DNA of 64,000 bases, taken from the NCBI GenBank assembly GCA_037447605.1, contig CM074811.1, forward strand, positions 1,952,311 to 2,016,310, in the 5' to 3' direction. The stretch's first letter is position 1; every line of letters begins with the position of its first letter. The notes under the pieces are model-generated. The model was not told where the DNA came from, searched no databases, and worked only from the letters and a program-made list of their open reading frames with translations. Source of the DNA: Zygnema circumcarinatum. Lineage: Eukaryota; Streptophyta; Zygnematophyceae; Zygnematales; Zygnemataceae. Below, piece after piece: positions 21,094 through 34,221 of this stretch. Position numbers and translations under genes: made by a program.

Positions 21094-24000
21094 TCACGCT
21101 TGTGCACTGGCCATCCTGAAGATAGGCAGTCTCCCAATACTCGGTCCTCCGCTTAAGCGTCCTGACGACGTAAAAATTGGAGTAGGATCGGAAGCAGTGG
21201 CCACCAAGACAAACTGATTTTTCACAAGAAAGCAAGTGTCACCAAGTTCATCAGCCCTTTCTCAAAACTGATCCTGCTTGTTAAGTTTCACATTTAAGGT
21301 TTCTAGCGCCTTGATGCGTGCATCAATGTTTTATTAATGCTTACCCTGTACGAGAAACATGCGTAAACATTATAGTTGGCTTTAGTTGCAGCTTCTTCCG
21401 AAAAAAAAAAAAAATGAAAATAATAACGACGTGTCCATACCAGTGGAAATATGACTGCTCCAACGGCTGCACTCACAAGCGCAGGAAGAAAGAATGTGGC
21501 CAAGACGCACGGCATTCCTGCGGGCAGTCACAGTCAGCCATTTTAGTTTCTTCTATTTTTTTTTATGCATTATGTCTCCAGGTTTGAAGAAACCCTTGGA
21601 TGGAGCAATGCATTTGTACCTTCAAAACGTAATTTTTAATTTCAAAAAAAAAAATAGGATAAACTCACACTCTGCTCAAAGTGAACATCATAAGCCTTTC
21701 CTCTACGGTGAACCACAAAGTTACTGAAGGTTCTCTACGATTCTGTAGCGCACGCTTCGGGGTAGATAAGGAAAGGTTCACAACCCTTACCGAAACCAGA
21801 AAAGAACGGCCAATGGCTCTCAAAGAAGTGTAGACGCTTTTCCAAGCTCCAACCAGCGAAACTCCAGCGGTAGTCGAAGCAGTAATAAGCATATAGCCAT
21901 GAGAGTAGTATTAGACTCAGCCACCGTCCCACGTGCGGTATAAGACTCACAGCAAAGACCTGGCCAGAAAAGCTCGAGAGCATGACCAAAGAAAAGACTT
22001 GTTCTCCCACACCCTGTAGCAGGGGACCCAAAGGCGCATTGTCTGAACTGAGGGGGGGAGCATTTTGGCTTCTTGAAGGGTTTTCTGCTAAAGACGCCCC
22101 TCTGGGACGCCCTCCAAAGGATGATGCTGGTCGTGCTGTTACTTCCCCTTGAACATCATAAGGGCTGCGAAGGGGTTGCAAACAAGCAGCAGAAGGGTCT
22201 TGGGTTGTGCGCGCGTCCCTGTTTCGAGCATCAGAAGTAAGCTCGTTACTCTTATCTTCCTCCATACGATGGATCCTTGTAACATTGGAACGGTGTATCG
22301 CTTCCCAAGAAGAATTAAGGCCGAGCTTGGTCATTCTAGCTATAGACTGTAGACCGAATCTGAAGCCATCAACGAGAGTCCGGCCAAGGAGAATAGCAGG
22401 CGCATGCCTGCCGGTTGAACCTTGAACAGGTGTAAATTGAGCTTTGTCCTCATTCAGGGCTCGGAACGCATGTTTTGCGATATCGTTGTACCAAAGGCAG
22501 TTCACAATGAAGCTGACGACATAGGCTGGGTAGAGCCACAATAGGCTGTATAAAGTTCTAAAGATTGCCTGCGTTTGAACTGCGCTTCCAATTCCATGTG
22601 TCCTTCCAGCATCTTCAATGCCCGACAAATTTGCACTTAGCTCGAACTGCCCTCCAACAGTGGATGTTGCACCGAACATCCATCGCACACAAGGGACCAG
22701 TACGCTCTCCAATAGGAGGATGCTGCAGCATGAAAGAAACGTCGAGATAAGCGATATAGAAGAGTCCTGGAGAACTGGGCTTCATTTGCTATGCTGCTAA
22801 TCTAAAAGGGATACATAGTCGCCAGATTGGACAGCCATCAAAGCTTTCAGGGCGCCGGTTAGTTGCTGAAGTGGAGGGCGTGTTCAATCCTCTAACAACA
22901 AGAGGTGTCAGGGGAACCCTGACAACAAGCAAGGCATTTTCATACTTCACACTACTTTCGAGACGAAAGCATAATCGTAGCAACTACATATATAAGTGAC
23001 TTAATTCTACTAAAGTTGAGAGTTTAGTGGAGCACCTTGCAAGAAAAGCGCCATTCAGTGCAAAACAATGAAGAGTTCTTCGGAGAATCACCCTTGACCT
23101 GCAAATCCATGAGACAATGGGTTACCTGTAAATGGGTCTGACAATAGTTCCTACTGCGATGTTACATGTAATGTGCAGAAATCTTGGATGTTGAAGCTGC
23201 AAAAGCTAGTATGAAACTCGGGAGTTGTCTTGCAAAAAATCTACAGGGTCAGTCCCTTACATTGACTACCACTTTACACCAGAGTGAACTCAGCATCCAC
23301 GATTTATGCTCATCTCTGTCCAAAGCTTCCATTGCTTCGGCTAGCCAATAAGGCTTCACTGCATAAAGACCACGTCGCAACCATGTCATGCAAGGAGGGC
23401 CAACGGATCCTGCCGTGGATCGATCACCATTTAAGCTGAGGTCAAGAAACATGAGGCCAAAAGCGGGCATGCAGACCGTGACTTGATGACCAAAAGGTTA
23501 ACCCCCCTCAGTGGAAGGCCCATGAAACAGATTATAGAGACAACATATATTTCAAAGTGAACACTGCCGGTCCATCTGTGCAAAACAAGTCGATGAGAGG
23601 AACAATATAATACCTGATAAAGAAGATGGTGATCCGATGCACGCAGCAAGCCTCCATGAAACCAGCACACCACATCCACCCGAGCATCATCGTTGTTTGA
23701 ATCCATGAAGAAGAAAGACCTGAAAGAGAAGAGAATGCCATTATGTTAATCATGCACATCATGTTTGGAAAAAACATCATATGGTGCAGAAAGAAAATAT
23801 TCGTGATTGCCCCATCTGTGATGCATATTGAACGTGAAAGGCAGTACGACCTTTCTGGTAACTCTTAAGGTGTGATTGCATGTCAAAATTTGTCAAAGCA
23901 GGACGAAGCCGTCAACTAAGGCGTGCTTAATTAAGTCAGATGTCTAATATTCAACTGGAAAGTCTCACTAATTTCATTAAGCCTTGAATCCATAGGTCTC

Positions 24001-24564
24001 TCTATGCGGGAAGGGGATCTATCGCATGGAAAGAAGAGTAGCCCTTTAAATGAGAAATCAACCATTTCAATTGCAGGCTACTGAAACAAAATATAAACCT
24101 TGCCCCAGTTTGAACCGATTATATATTGTTAATATTATTAATGGCCAAAGAATTCACTGAAATCGAAGGGAAAAAAACATTCACCATACAAGCGATGGAA
24201 CATACTAGAAACAGACTGGTTATATGTCTTGTAATTGCTTCAACAGCAGTGAACAACAGTGTAAATGACTGGTCGATAAGTGAAAAGCACAAGACAATTC
24301 AGCAATTCAGAAATTTTGACTTTTGTAACACGTCAGTGAACCGAACCAGCAGCGCTTACATCCTCCTCATGACAAAAGGAACCATAGCCTGCTCTACATC
24401 AAACGCGCTGTTCGGAATTCCTATTCAAGCGAAAACATTATGGGGTCCAGCACTATACCTTCTGCTTCCACAATTCTCTCAGTCGTAGCATCCCGGTCTA
24501 CAACGCCAGCTGCCGAAACACTGCTCTCCTCCCCTCGCCCTGAACCACCTCGCGATGGCGCCAT
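21094..24564 (-). CDS. EI24-like multipass ER membrane protein
   Basis: Homolog of EI24/EPG-4, an ER membrane protein linked to autophagy in animals and conserved in plants. Minus-strand exons 24564-24459, 23719-23614, 23435-23280, 22722-21791, 21517-21441 and 21213-21094 give 498 aa with closed phases. Signatures are WCAGFMEACCVHRITIFF near the N terminus, LWLYPAYVVSFIVNCLWYND followed by IAKHAF, GVGEQVFSLVML, YAYYCFDYRWSFAGWSLEKR, and FESHWPFFSGFGMPCVLATF. Several hydrophobic segments fit a multipass protein. It is longer than Arabidopsis EI24 because about 150 polar residues sit between the WYNDIAKHAF segment and GVGEQ. The ATG at 24564 is the first in frame; an upstream GTG is not used. 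The joins around exon 3 are less certain because that part is poorly conserved. Confidence 0.82.
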
Positions 24565-24956
24565 ACCGCTCTGCCTCTCCTCCGCCGCTCCGCCGCCTGC
24601 CTGCAATATCGCCACTCAAATGCATCCAATGGCCTTCACCTGCATCCAGCGCCTCAGCTTCAGCTTCATATGCAGGGGCTGGGAAAGAGCAACCGAAGCC
24701 AAGACTATGAGCCACCTAGACGAATCATAATTCGACACGTGTACAAATTTGCCTACGTGGCGTGTCCCTATTGGACGATGCCTGCCCAGTTGTCTAGTTC
24801 CGCAATGGAGGACAGCTGCAGGCCATTTTCCTGCGCCTCACATCTGCAGGAAGCGGAGCTTCAGGCAGGGGCAGGGCTGGTGACAGCGTGAGAAGGCCTC
24901 TAATTTGTGCAAAAGAACTGCTCTGTGACTTTTGGGAGCAGAGAAGAGGCTTCGCC
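24565..24956. promoter_or_regulatory. Bidirectional promoter, EI24 / PBD
   Basis: Only 392 bp separate the two divergent start codons. The interval holds GACACGTGTAC (24734) and TACGTGG (24754) ACGT-core boxes, and an ATTGG (inverted CCAAT) near 24770. Shared regulation of the ER protein and the proteasome subunit is an inference. Confidence 0.55.
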
Positions 24957-27171
24957 ATGGACTGTTTGTTCGGTCTCGTGGGAGACGGCTTCGCTCTGGT
25001 CGTCGCAGACACTTCAGCAGTGCAATCAATCGTGGTGCAGAAGACAGAGGAAGATAAGATCATGGTTCTTGACGGCCACAAGCTGCTCGGGCAGTCAGGC
25101 TCTACAGGAGACAGGTAAGGACGGACGCCTTTTTCTGCAATATTTGGAGGAGGCACACCGCAAGCAGGGGTTAGCTTTGATAACGCGTTGTAAGAGTACG
25201 GCTTGCTTGGAAGGATTGGCGGGCAGATGGTGACCTGACTGACCACTTGCCAAAGCTTGGGATATTCTCTCGTCAACTTTCACTTGGAAATGTTCATTGA
25301 GTTGGTTCCACAAGCACGTTTTTCATACATATTCCTTTGCCAGAAGGCATTCCTGTGATAATTCAAGGGAGTGGAACAAAAATTCTGTCAACAGGTGTTG
25401 GGCAGCTGTAGAGATTGGATTATGTTATGTTTGGTTTAATACCTTGAAAACTATTGCTGGTTATGATAGCAATGCAGTACGATCAGACTGTGTACTGATT
25501 GTGTCAGCATAGAGTAAGGTTCAGAAGTTGTAAGCGGGGGTTGCCTTGTGAGACGTACCTCATCTGGAACTCATCTGCTCCATTAATATATGGGAAACTA
25601 GGGTTGAGGAGGTGAACGATTACACTGACTGTGTTCGATTGCTTTCTTTCCTTTTCCTCTCTTAGTCTGAACTTAAATAGGATGCTTGGATATTTCATTT
25701 TGCAGTAATTCATTCTTTATGACAGCCAAAAGTAGGGTAAGTAAATCGCAGAATGTTTCAACGGGCAAAGACTCCGGAAGTGTGTGCTATCTGAAGGTGT
25801 TTAATCTGTAGAAATTACATGTCCATGCTTCATCCTTGTTCTTTGTTGCGGTAATTCGCCTCTTGCACATGCTGTTTGTGGAATGGGTCATTATATCAAC
25901 ACATGCGTTGAATCAGCATTTGGTTCCAGGTGTCAGTGAAGCATCAATACAGATCAGCTCCTTTCTTCTGCAGCTCTTGATCCCGATTACTCAAACTGAT
26001 CGTGACTGTTTTTTTTTTTCAGAGTGCAATTTTCGGAGTTTGTCCAAAAAAACATTAACCTTTACCAGTATCGAAATGGAATTTCACTTTCTACAGCCTC
26101 AGCAGCCAACTATATTCGTGGAGAGCTGGCGAAAGCCCTTCGGTCCTCGGTAAGCCATTCACCTGCCAATGAAATCTAGGTGGAGTTTTATGATCAGTGC
26201 CTCTCACTGGCAGGTCCGCATTAGGCACCTTTTCAGTCTTTCGTTAGGACACAGACGGGTCTTTTTTAAAAGAATAACATGGAAGTGGCAAGTGAGCTTG
26301 CAGAGGCTAGAGGGCGCTTGTTCAGAGCTAGGCAGTAGTTTCGTAATGCCTTTGTGTTTCTATGCTGAAAGGAATGGAGCAGGAATGCCTTTGTATCCTC
26401 AAAGGTTTGTCAGTTTTTGAATGGCATGCTCATTCTAGGAGCAGACTTGAGGTGAGTTTGGTATACGTTGCGTTTCTCAACCAAGTTTTTGGTCAATGAA
26501 TTCCCTGGAGCAGGGAGCCTATCAGACAAATCTCCTGATTGCTGGCTACGATGAAGAGGGAGGGCCGTCTCTATACTATTTGGATTATATTTCAACTCTT
26601 CATAAACTAGACAAAGCTGCAATGGGCTATGGTGAGTTGTTTCTGCCCATAACTTTCCATTGGATGCAACCCGGGAAGTTTCCATTTGTTGAGTTGAGCG
26701 CGTTCTATTTGCACATAGGTGCGCACAATAGGGTATCACTTTCTGTCAGTGAAATTCCACAAACCTTGTCCGTTGTGTTGGGGTCGTCTTCAAAAGCAGT
26801 TTATTATTGCTCCTGTTGCCCCCTGGCGTTGTCTTTTTCTCTCTATTTCGGTTAGACAAGCAGATGCATCTGGTTTGGTTTGCAAGTAGATGGAAACCTG
26901 ATGAGTTGCGTGTTCCACTGTCGCAGGAGGTTATTTCATGCTCTCTCTTATGGACAAATACTACTCGAAAAGCATGTCCCTTGAGGCTGCGCTGGAGCTG
27001 GTTGATCGCTGCATAGCTGAAGTACGGAGACGGCTGGTTGTTTCGCCACCCAATTTTTTGATCAAAATTGTTGACAAGGATGGCGCACGGGAACTTGCTT
27101 GGAGGCGAACTGTGGATCCACCGACTACTGCGGACTCGGACGGGCCTGTACCCATTGAGATACAAGCTTAG
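24957..27171 (+). CDS. PBD: 20S proteasome subunit beta type-2 (PBD, beta4)
   Basis: Structural beta4 subunit of the 20S proteasome core, with no catalytic N-terminal Thr expected. Exons 24957-25114, 26023-26149, 26514-26631 and 26927-27171 give 215 aa, close to the usual 200-205. Family blocks in order: [73 protein letters not shown], and [18 protein letters not shown]. The second exon follows a strong T-rich acceptor. The C-terminal tail (about 12 residues ending PIEIQA) is somewhat longer than in Arabidopsis. Confidence 0.96.
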
Positions 27172-27789
27172 GCCCAGAATTCTTTGCATGCTGAAGCACC
27201 CTCCAATGTACTTGCCAACATTTTCCTGTTCTTGAACCTTTAGACGTCAAGTGTGCCAGACAGAAGAAGTGGACCCAGAGGATGTGAAGCAAGGCAGTGT
27301 ACAGACGCTTTCCTCATAAGCGTGGCCTTGGCTTTTTTTGTATGGTAGTTTGCCAGTGTAGGCTGTGCGCTATTCTCAATTGTTGCTGGACAGGGCCAAG
27401 TTGAGGCATTCTCTTTGCCCCCATGTGGCCTTGCCATCATTCAATGCAAAAATTATGTCGTTCCATGCTGCCTTGCCATTCAATGCAAAAATCATGTTGC
27501 CCCAACAAATGGAGATGCGGCATTCATTTCCTGTTCAGTAACCTATAGCAACAGTTCCAAAGAAAGCTGCATTACAGAACGGTCAAAGCTCTCCTTGTTC
27601 TTGTCCTTGGAAGGCAAGTCCTGTGCCAGTTTGCCAACAGGCAATCCCGATAAAAAAACAGTGACTGCTTTCGACAGCCTTAACTAAGAAAATCCCGTCT
27701 TGGCTAATTTTTTTTCCAAGATCATAAAGAAAACATTCTGAAGGCCTGCCAGGCGATAGGTTGGGGCTTCCTTTGACAAGCATGTGCCT
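27172..27789. other. Convergent 3' intergenic region
   Basis: Holds the 3' UTRs of PBD (+) and tRNase Z (-). A short direct repeat (CATTCAATGCAAAAAT) occurs at 27438 and 27477. No gene is supported. Confidence 0.5.
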
Positions 27790-30700
27790 TCAGACCTGTT
27801 GCGAGGTCATCTCAGCTTTTGCCTCCTCTGCCTCCATGTGTTCCTCCTTGAAAAGGACTTTCAAGGCAGGCAGAATCTTTGGCAAGATGGGCAGGTCCGC
27901 GAGGTTGGCGCTCATCATGTCAAACGCAATGCATGTTCTGTCGGTGTAGCTGTCATCAATCACAGGGATCTTCGGATACCTTTGGCTGAAATGCGTCAAA
28001 ATTGTTCGATAAGCGCCAGCCAGCACTCCAACCTTCACCGCCTCCTTGGTCATGCTGTGCCGCTTGCTGATGGCGTCCTCCTGAAGCCCGTCATCAAAAG
28101 TCGCCTGCAGGAGCACAAAGTAATGTTCATCGAAGAATCAGCAGTATTTGTTTGATGTATGTATGTTTCACACTTTCAGGTTAAGGAAACAACATGGACT
28201 CACAATCGTGTGAAGAACGTAACTACAAAAAATACACAGGCAAAAACCTATGGGAACTCTTTATTAGCATCCCCAAGCCCAAATTGGAGGACATTCTGAA
28301 CCAAAGGAAAGCCCGGCAGGAGAGCGTACCTCATGGATGAGAACCGTAGCCCCCCGACTTGCATCAACAAGCGCTTGGCATGGTCGTGTGTCTCCCGAGT
28401 AGGCCAACTTCCATCCTTTACTGCGAGATTGTATATCTGAATCTGAAGTGGAGCCTCGGGCAATCCCCAGCGATTCTAAGACTACTCCATAAGCATGCTG
28501 GCAATGATTCACTTCTACACTCTCTAATCTAGCCAAGCCCAGACCACTGAGTACCTCAGTCAGCTTCCTACGTCCATCCAAGTCCAATCCATCTCGAGGA
28601 CTGCCATCCTGTTGCTGCCAGAAAGGCTGCAATCTTTTACGACCTTTACCTCCCTCTTCCTTCAGCTGAACTAAGCCGCTCCGGCCTCCTTCCCCCTTGA
28701 CAGGACTATTCTCTCTCGACTTTGCAGGCTCGTCTGCTGCCTCCTCACTTTGGAATTTCTGAGCCATGGTTTCTGCATGCTTCGTTGTCTGAGAACAATC
28801 GAGGAAAACGACGCTAAGGTTTTCAAGTTGTTGATAGGCATTAAGAAGCGGCTTGAGCTGCCTGGGACCCACCAGAAGGAGGGGAGGACATTTGGCAGGC
28901 CCTCCCAAAAGTAACTGGCGAACTGCCAAAATTCGGAGCATGCCCACATGATGGTCAGCGTGGATGTGTGATATCCATATCATCCCAAGACGGGCGATAA
29001 TCTCATCTGCGCCTTTGTTCCCATATCTGCACGTCATAATGTGAACACAAACACCACAGTTACACTCTGTCCCTCCTTTTCAACAGAAAACAGAATGCCG
29101 CAGTTTGCATACAGTGAAAAAGAGACTTGCAATGTTCACAAAGACATCTGCAGAAAGCTCGGACAAGTGACTTGTGATACCATTGAAATGACTGCATCAA
29201 CTTCACAGGATGCACACCTGCGGCGCAGCTGTCCATATGTGCCTTCTCCACAATCCAGCATGATCCCTCCTCGTTCGAAAAGGTGCACATAAATTGCGCT
29301 CACATTGCGATACTTTGAGGGCATAGAGGATCCCGTTCCAAGGAACACCATTTCCATCTCACGCCGCCCTATTCCTTTCAGACATTCAGGTAGATCGACT
29401 GACTCTTCCCCTGCCCTAGTCCAATTAGAGTGCGTTTCCTGAGTCACCACGTCCTTAGTTTCAGCTTCATTGGCCGCATCCATCTTGTTTCTTTCGACGT
29501 CTGCAATTTCACTAGTAGCATATGTACCCTTGCCGCGAGCATCTGTTTCGGCAGAACACAAAGGCCCTTCCACTGCATCTTGTCTCTCCTCCACAAGAAT
29601 TGCTCTGGAAATTTCACTAGATGCTCCCAAACCTGTACACTCTCTCTCCCCCTCCACCTCCATGGCTGCGGTCGACGCAGAGCCACTCGTATAGGCAATG
29701 TCTTCACACAGCCATGGTTCTTCTGTATACTCCCTTCTTGTCGCCACACCTACATCCTGACATTGGGTATCGCCATCCACATTTTCTGCCAATATCTTCG
29801 CTCCATCATGGACTGGTCCTTCCTGAAGCTCCCTGCTGCAGTCGTCCCACAGAGCAGCTACTTGCTGAGCAGCTTCAAAAACATCCGGTCGTTCCTCTAC
29901 TAGTGATTGCTGAACTTCATGCACAAGCAGAGGCTTGGGAACAGCAGTTCGATCGATTCCTGAGTTGAGAGCAGGCTGTAGTTGGAACTGCAAACAGCAA
30001 TCAGGCACAGCCACCCACACAGGCAAGAGATAACTGGTTCAAAATGGTACAACAATGTGCACATTTGCTGCGATCTGATGTGCAACATGCCACCCGATGT
30101 AAAGCCAACTGGTTAAAGAATAAGAAATGCCAACTCAAGCCAGTTGAGGCTATGCCTTCTTTCCCCTCGTGTGGGGTCCAAGCAGCCTATTACATAGCCA
30201 TGACTTTGCGAAGGGCGGGTCCGTATGACTATGATTAATCCACATGCATGGGAATAAAGATAACATAGGGAAAACTACTCATCCTAACTTTCCTTACCTT
30301 CAAGAGATTTTCGGACATGGTAATCGGCCCAAGATTCGCCTCCCACTCACGGCCGACAGTTACCTGCTACAGCTCACATATGGACCAAAATAGCCATCAG
30401 GGATATGCCTGCATAGTCCTTAAAGCAATGCCAAAAAACCTACAGCATCACTGACGCACACAAACTCCCACTGATGGACTCAGTCCTAGCAGAACCTCAA
30501 CAGTTGTTGAACAGAACCACCAGATTCAGGAGTCATTGTCTTCCTACCTCGCCTTTCATCGTGGTCCATTGTGTCTCGTCTATCACCATAGCGCTTTCAG
30601 AAGCCACTCCCGCCCATTGCGATTCCCCCAGCCCCAAGCCGAGGGCTGGAAAGACTCTTGGACAGAGCAGATTAAGGCGAGCAGACACCTTTGCACTTGT

Positions 30701-33700
30701 GGCCATGACAGGCGCAGCTGCTCCCATCCTGTCCCCACTTCTGCTCTTTTCACTTCACCACTTGAACAGGACTGTATCATGACTTCACCTGCAGCACCGT
30801 GCTGCCAGGAGTCAATGTCTTGACCTACGCGCAAGCAAAAGGTGTTGCTTTACAGGGGGACAATACTCTGAACAACCTACACCCGATAACTCTGCCTCCA
30901 CTTCCTATGCTCCTTTGTTGACTGACTGTAGCATGCTAGCAAGTCCGTCGAGTCTACAGTGAGACACTTGCTTAGATTGTAAGATTGCTGTTTCATACCT
31001 GCCATGACCTGCCAGAATATGGTGCGCCTGATTGCCAAAACGAGACATCCACTGACGGTAGTCGTCACGTTTCACAATCGAGAGCGGACTCAGATGAATT
31101 GCAAGCTGCACCTTTTTTCCCGTCGCATTGGAAGGGTTTGTATCATCACTGGACAATTCTGGAAAGTAGAACTGAGCCAAACTGGAAGAATTGATGAGAG
31201 AAGGGAGGTGGGCAACACTTGGGCAGTCGATCAGCAGAAGAGTGGGCCCTGGAATCGGGGGGGACATAACTTCGTGAGGATGGATCTGCAAATAACGTAT
31301 CACCAGCGTTACAGAGTTGAAAAACTGCAATTTCTCATCCTCAACTACTTTTCTCTCTACAACCTATGGAAGAATGAAGCTTAGTGGTATCTGTCTCATT
31401 CAGCTTTATTCTAAATGTTTCAACCCACCCTCACCAAAAAATCCCATGAGCGACTCTGTGCAGAGCGGACTCTTTTTCACAAACCACAGCAACCTTTAGA
31501 CATAGGCTTCGATTGAGCCCTTGACCCCATCCACTAGGATTGAACTTTGTAAAACGGAATGACATGCATTAACTAGCTGAGATTTAAAAACAAGGGATAG
31601 CTTTGTTGGAAATTCAATGGTGCACCGTGAAAGTGGATGGGGGAACCTAAGTCCTGTCCAGCACGCACCAGAACTAACAAAATTGCTTGAAGTTACTCAT
31701 AATTTCCGTAATTTTCTTTAGTCCAATTTGAGCTTTAAGATAAGAGCCATCAGGAATCAAATTTTTTTTTAGCAAAATGACCGTGTGTGTGTGAGTGAGT
31801 GAGGTACTCAATATAAAAGAAGAAGTCTGGTAGTGGAATTGAAAGGAATCAAGTGCGAGAGGTTCTACAGTACAAAGAAGAGAGCACGAATCGAACAAAA
31901 AACTGCAAATACTATATCAGAAAACTTGTGGATTTCTTTTTTAATGATTTAATTTGAGCTAAAGCCATCCAAATGCTTCGAGGAACAATTAACAGTCATA
32001 TGTTATCCCTTCGTAGCATAAAAACCCAGAAAAACAGGGAAAATAAACTTGTAATGTTATCTTACATCGAATATGCGTCGTATTCCTACCACAATCTCAC
32101 TCGAAATATGCATGTCCATTCCAAAATTTTGAGTTTTGCAAGTCTTGTAAGGTTTTACTTGTTCCCTTAGAAGTTTGATAGACGACCAGAACTCACCGTA
32201 CGCTTGCCGTCATCGGACTGAACACTGCTGCCCTTCTGCAACAAGCCGTAACGGATGCCTGGCATGAGCCCGAGGTCCTTCGCCTTCTGGGGATCAAACT
32301 TTCCCTGCAGCGTTGGTAGCTCACAGACATACACCACAGCCAGGTCAGCTGGCTGTACCCTGACTCTCCCTCTGCCATTCTTAGGGCTTCCATTTCCACT
32401 ATTGCTAAAGCCCTCACTCTCTTTATTTGCCCTGCCGTCGTCATCAATAGGCGTAGCCCCAATTCCTACGTCCTTCGTGTCCGGAATAAGTATTGCTGCT
32501 AAAATCTTCACCGTATCATCATCATAAACTGGCAATAGATCATTGGACGAGTCCAGCTTCTCCCCTGCAGTCTCCGCTTCCTTGAGAGCGCCGCTTTCTT
32601 TCTGCGTATTCCCACGTCTAGGAGATCTCAACCTGCTCGGCTGCAGATCATCTCCAAAGCTCTGAGCGCGCACGACAGCGCCAGGAACAAAGGTCCTCAT
32701 GGCGTCAACAAGCTTCTGCAAGTTTGAGGGTCCCATAACGTGAACTGTGGTGGATAAGTTCATCAAAGTGAGCAGGAGTCCAGGAAGGCCTCCAGCTGTC
32801 TCGCTGCAAACACGAGTAAGAAGAATATTATCTATTCGGGTGAACCGGATTTTGTGCTCCATGCAGTACCGCTGCAGGCCCTCGCCTGCATTGAAGATAA
32901 AGCGTCGGACAGGGTTCTCCATGAACAGCATCACAGAAGGCGCGGTATCTTCAGTATCGAGCCCAGTGCCCATGATCTGCACATAAGATAGGGCAGACCT
33001 TATGGGAGCCGAATTTTTCGACCTACTAGGCGCTTTTTCTGCCACCGCAAGGAGAGCTTTTGGCGCCATAACGTCCCTCCCTCCTCCGTCAATGTTTGGC
33101 CTTTGACTCTTTCGTTGCTTTCGCGGTTCCTCCCCTTGTACCGTTTTCCCTTCGCGTTTTTTTCCAACCTTCCCTTCTTCCAAGGCCTCTTTCCCAGCTG
33201 CCTTTGCTTCTGCAACCTGACCTAAAACAACTTCCGAACTTGGAATTGCGTGCGACTTGCTTTCGTCCATTAGAGCAGCCGCAGAAAAGGGCGCACGCCA
33301 AACCTTCCTGCTGCAAAAGAAAGCTCCAGAAGCTAGCGAGCCACAGCCATTGCGAGACAAACAGCTGCTCCTTCCACAGAGACAGCCGCGAACGGCGTGC
33401 AGAGCGCCGCTGGGTGCAGGAGAGACGACGAGAGTGTGCGAAGAGAGAGGCGAGTGAGCGCCCGAGAGAGGAAATGGAATAGAAAGAAGGAGAGGGAGAG
33501 GGCGAGGGCGGGGGAGAGCGTGCGGCGCGGAGGAAGGCGCGGGCCGCAGAGGAGGCACGCGCATGGCGCCGCCTCTCCCTTCCTCTCTCCCGCGCGCACT
33601 GCCCTTGAGCTCAAAGCGAGAGTGAGGGGAGGCCCTGCGCCTGCGCGCTCCGGCGAGCACAGGACCGTACAACATGCCTCGTGGCCCAATCACTGAACGC

Positions 33701-33786
33701 AAAGTGGGTTTGACGGAAGTACTTTGAGCAGACGGAGGGCGATGGTCGCATGGTATGCGGAGGGAAGAGGGAGGAGGACGTGGCAT
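27790..33786 (-). CDS. tRNase Z, long form (tRNA 3'-endonuclease)
   Basis: Metallo-beta-lactamase endonuclease that removes 3' trailers from pre-tRNA. Minus-strand exons 33786-32197, 31285-30999, 30740-30548, 30363-30298, 29987-29218, 29026-28330 and 28104-27790 give 1305 aa with closed phases. The degenerate N-terminal half shows [16 protein letters not shown] and [18 protein letters not shown] without the His cluster, as in ELAC2/TRZ3-4. The catalytic half shows [21 protein letters not shown] at 989-995, [16 protein letters not shown] and THFSQRYPK, so all zinc-binding motifs are intact. It is longer than the usual 830-950 aa because of a Pro/Ser/Arg-rich N-terminal extension of about 200 residues and charged inserts. 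The extension may include an organellar targeting region. In-frame ATGs at 33675 and 33564 are alternative starts. Confidence 0.92.
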
Positions 33787-34221
33787 TAACTCTGAAGGGA
33801 AGGCGTCCAGCGATGAAACTTTGGGAGGAAAATTCTCGTGTTGGGCTGCTGCTGCTTGTTTTCGTTCTCGTTCTCCTTACCATGGAGAGCAAGCAGCTGC
33901 TGAGTGTGGAAATTCTAATGAAGTACTCGCGGTGGGACAGCAATCAAAGTCCAAACGGGGCATAGAAGGAAGACTTCACGGGACGAACGGCCCAGTTAAA
34001 CGACCAGACTGAACGGAAGAAACGAGGGCCAAAGCTACACCCAACGACAAAAAAGTGAACCACACAAAACGAAATTAAACCAAGGGAAACAAGGAGAAAC
34101 CAAAGGAAGCGAGGTGAAACGGACATTAGGGCCTATAAACAATGGGAAAACGTTCCAGAATCCTTAGCCCTTATCCAACCAATTGATGAGAAAGTCAGGG
34201 CACTCAATCGCACATTTTATC
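33787..34221. other. tRNase Z promoter / TRAX 3' region
   Basis: Spacer between two genes on the same strand. On the given strand the second half is A-rich (34000-34110). It should contain the TRAX 3' UTR and the tRNase Z promoter. No coding signal. Confidence 0.45.

Noticed and set aside
24126-24488. 120-aa plus-strand ORF
   Set aside because: Lies inside intron 1 of the EI24 gene and has no family resemblance.
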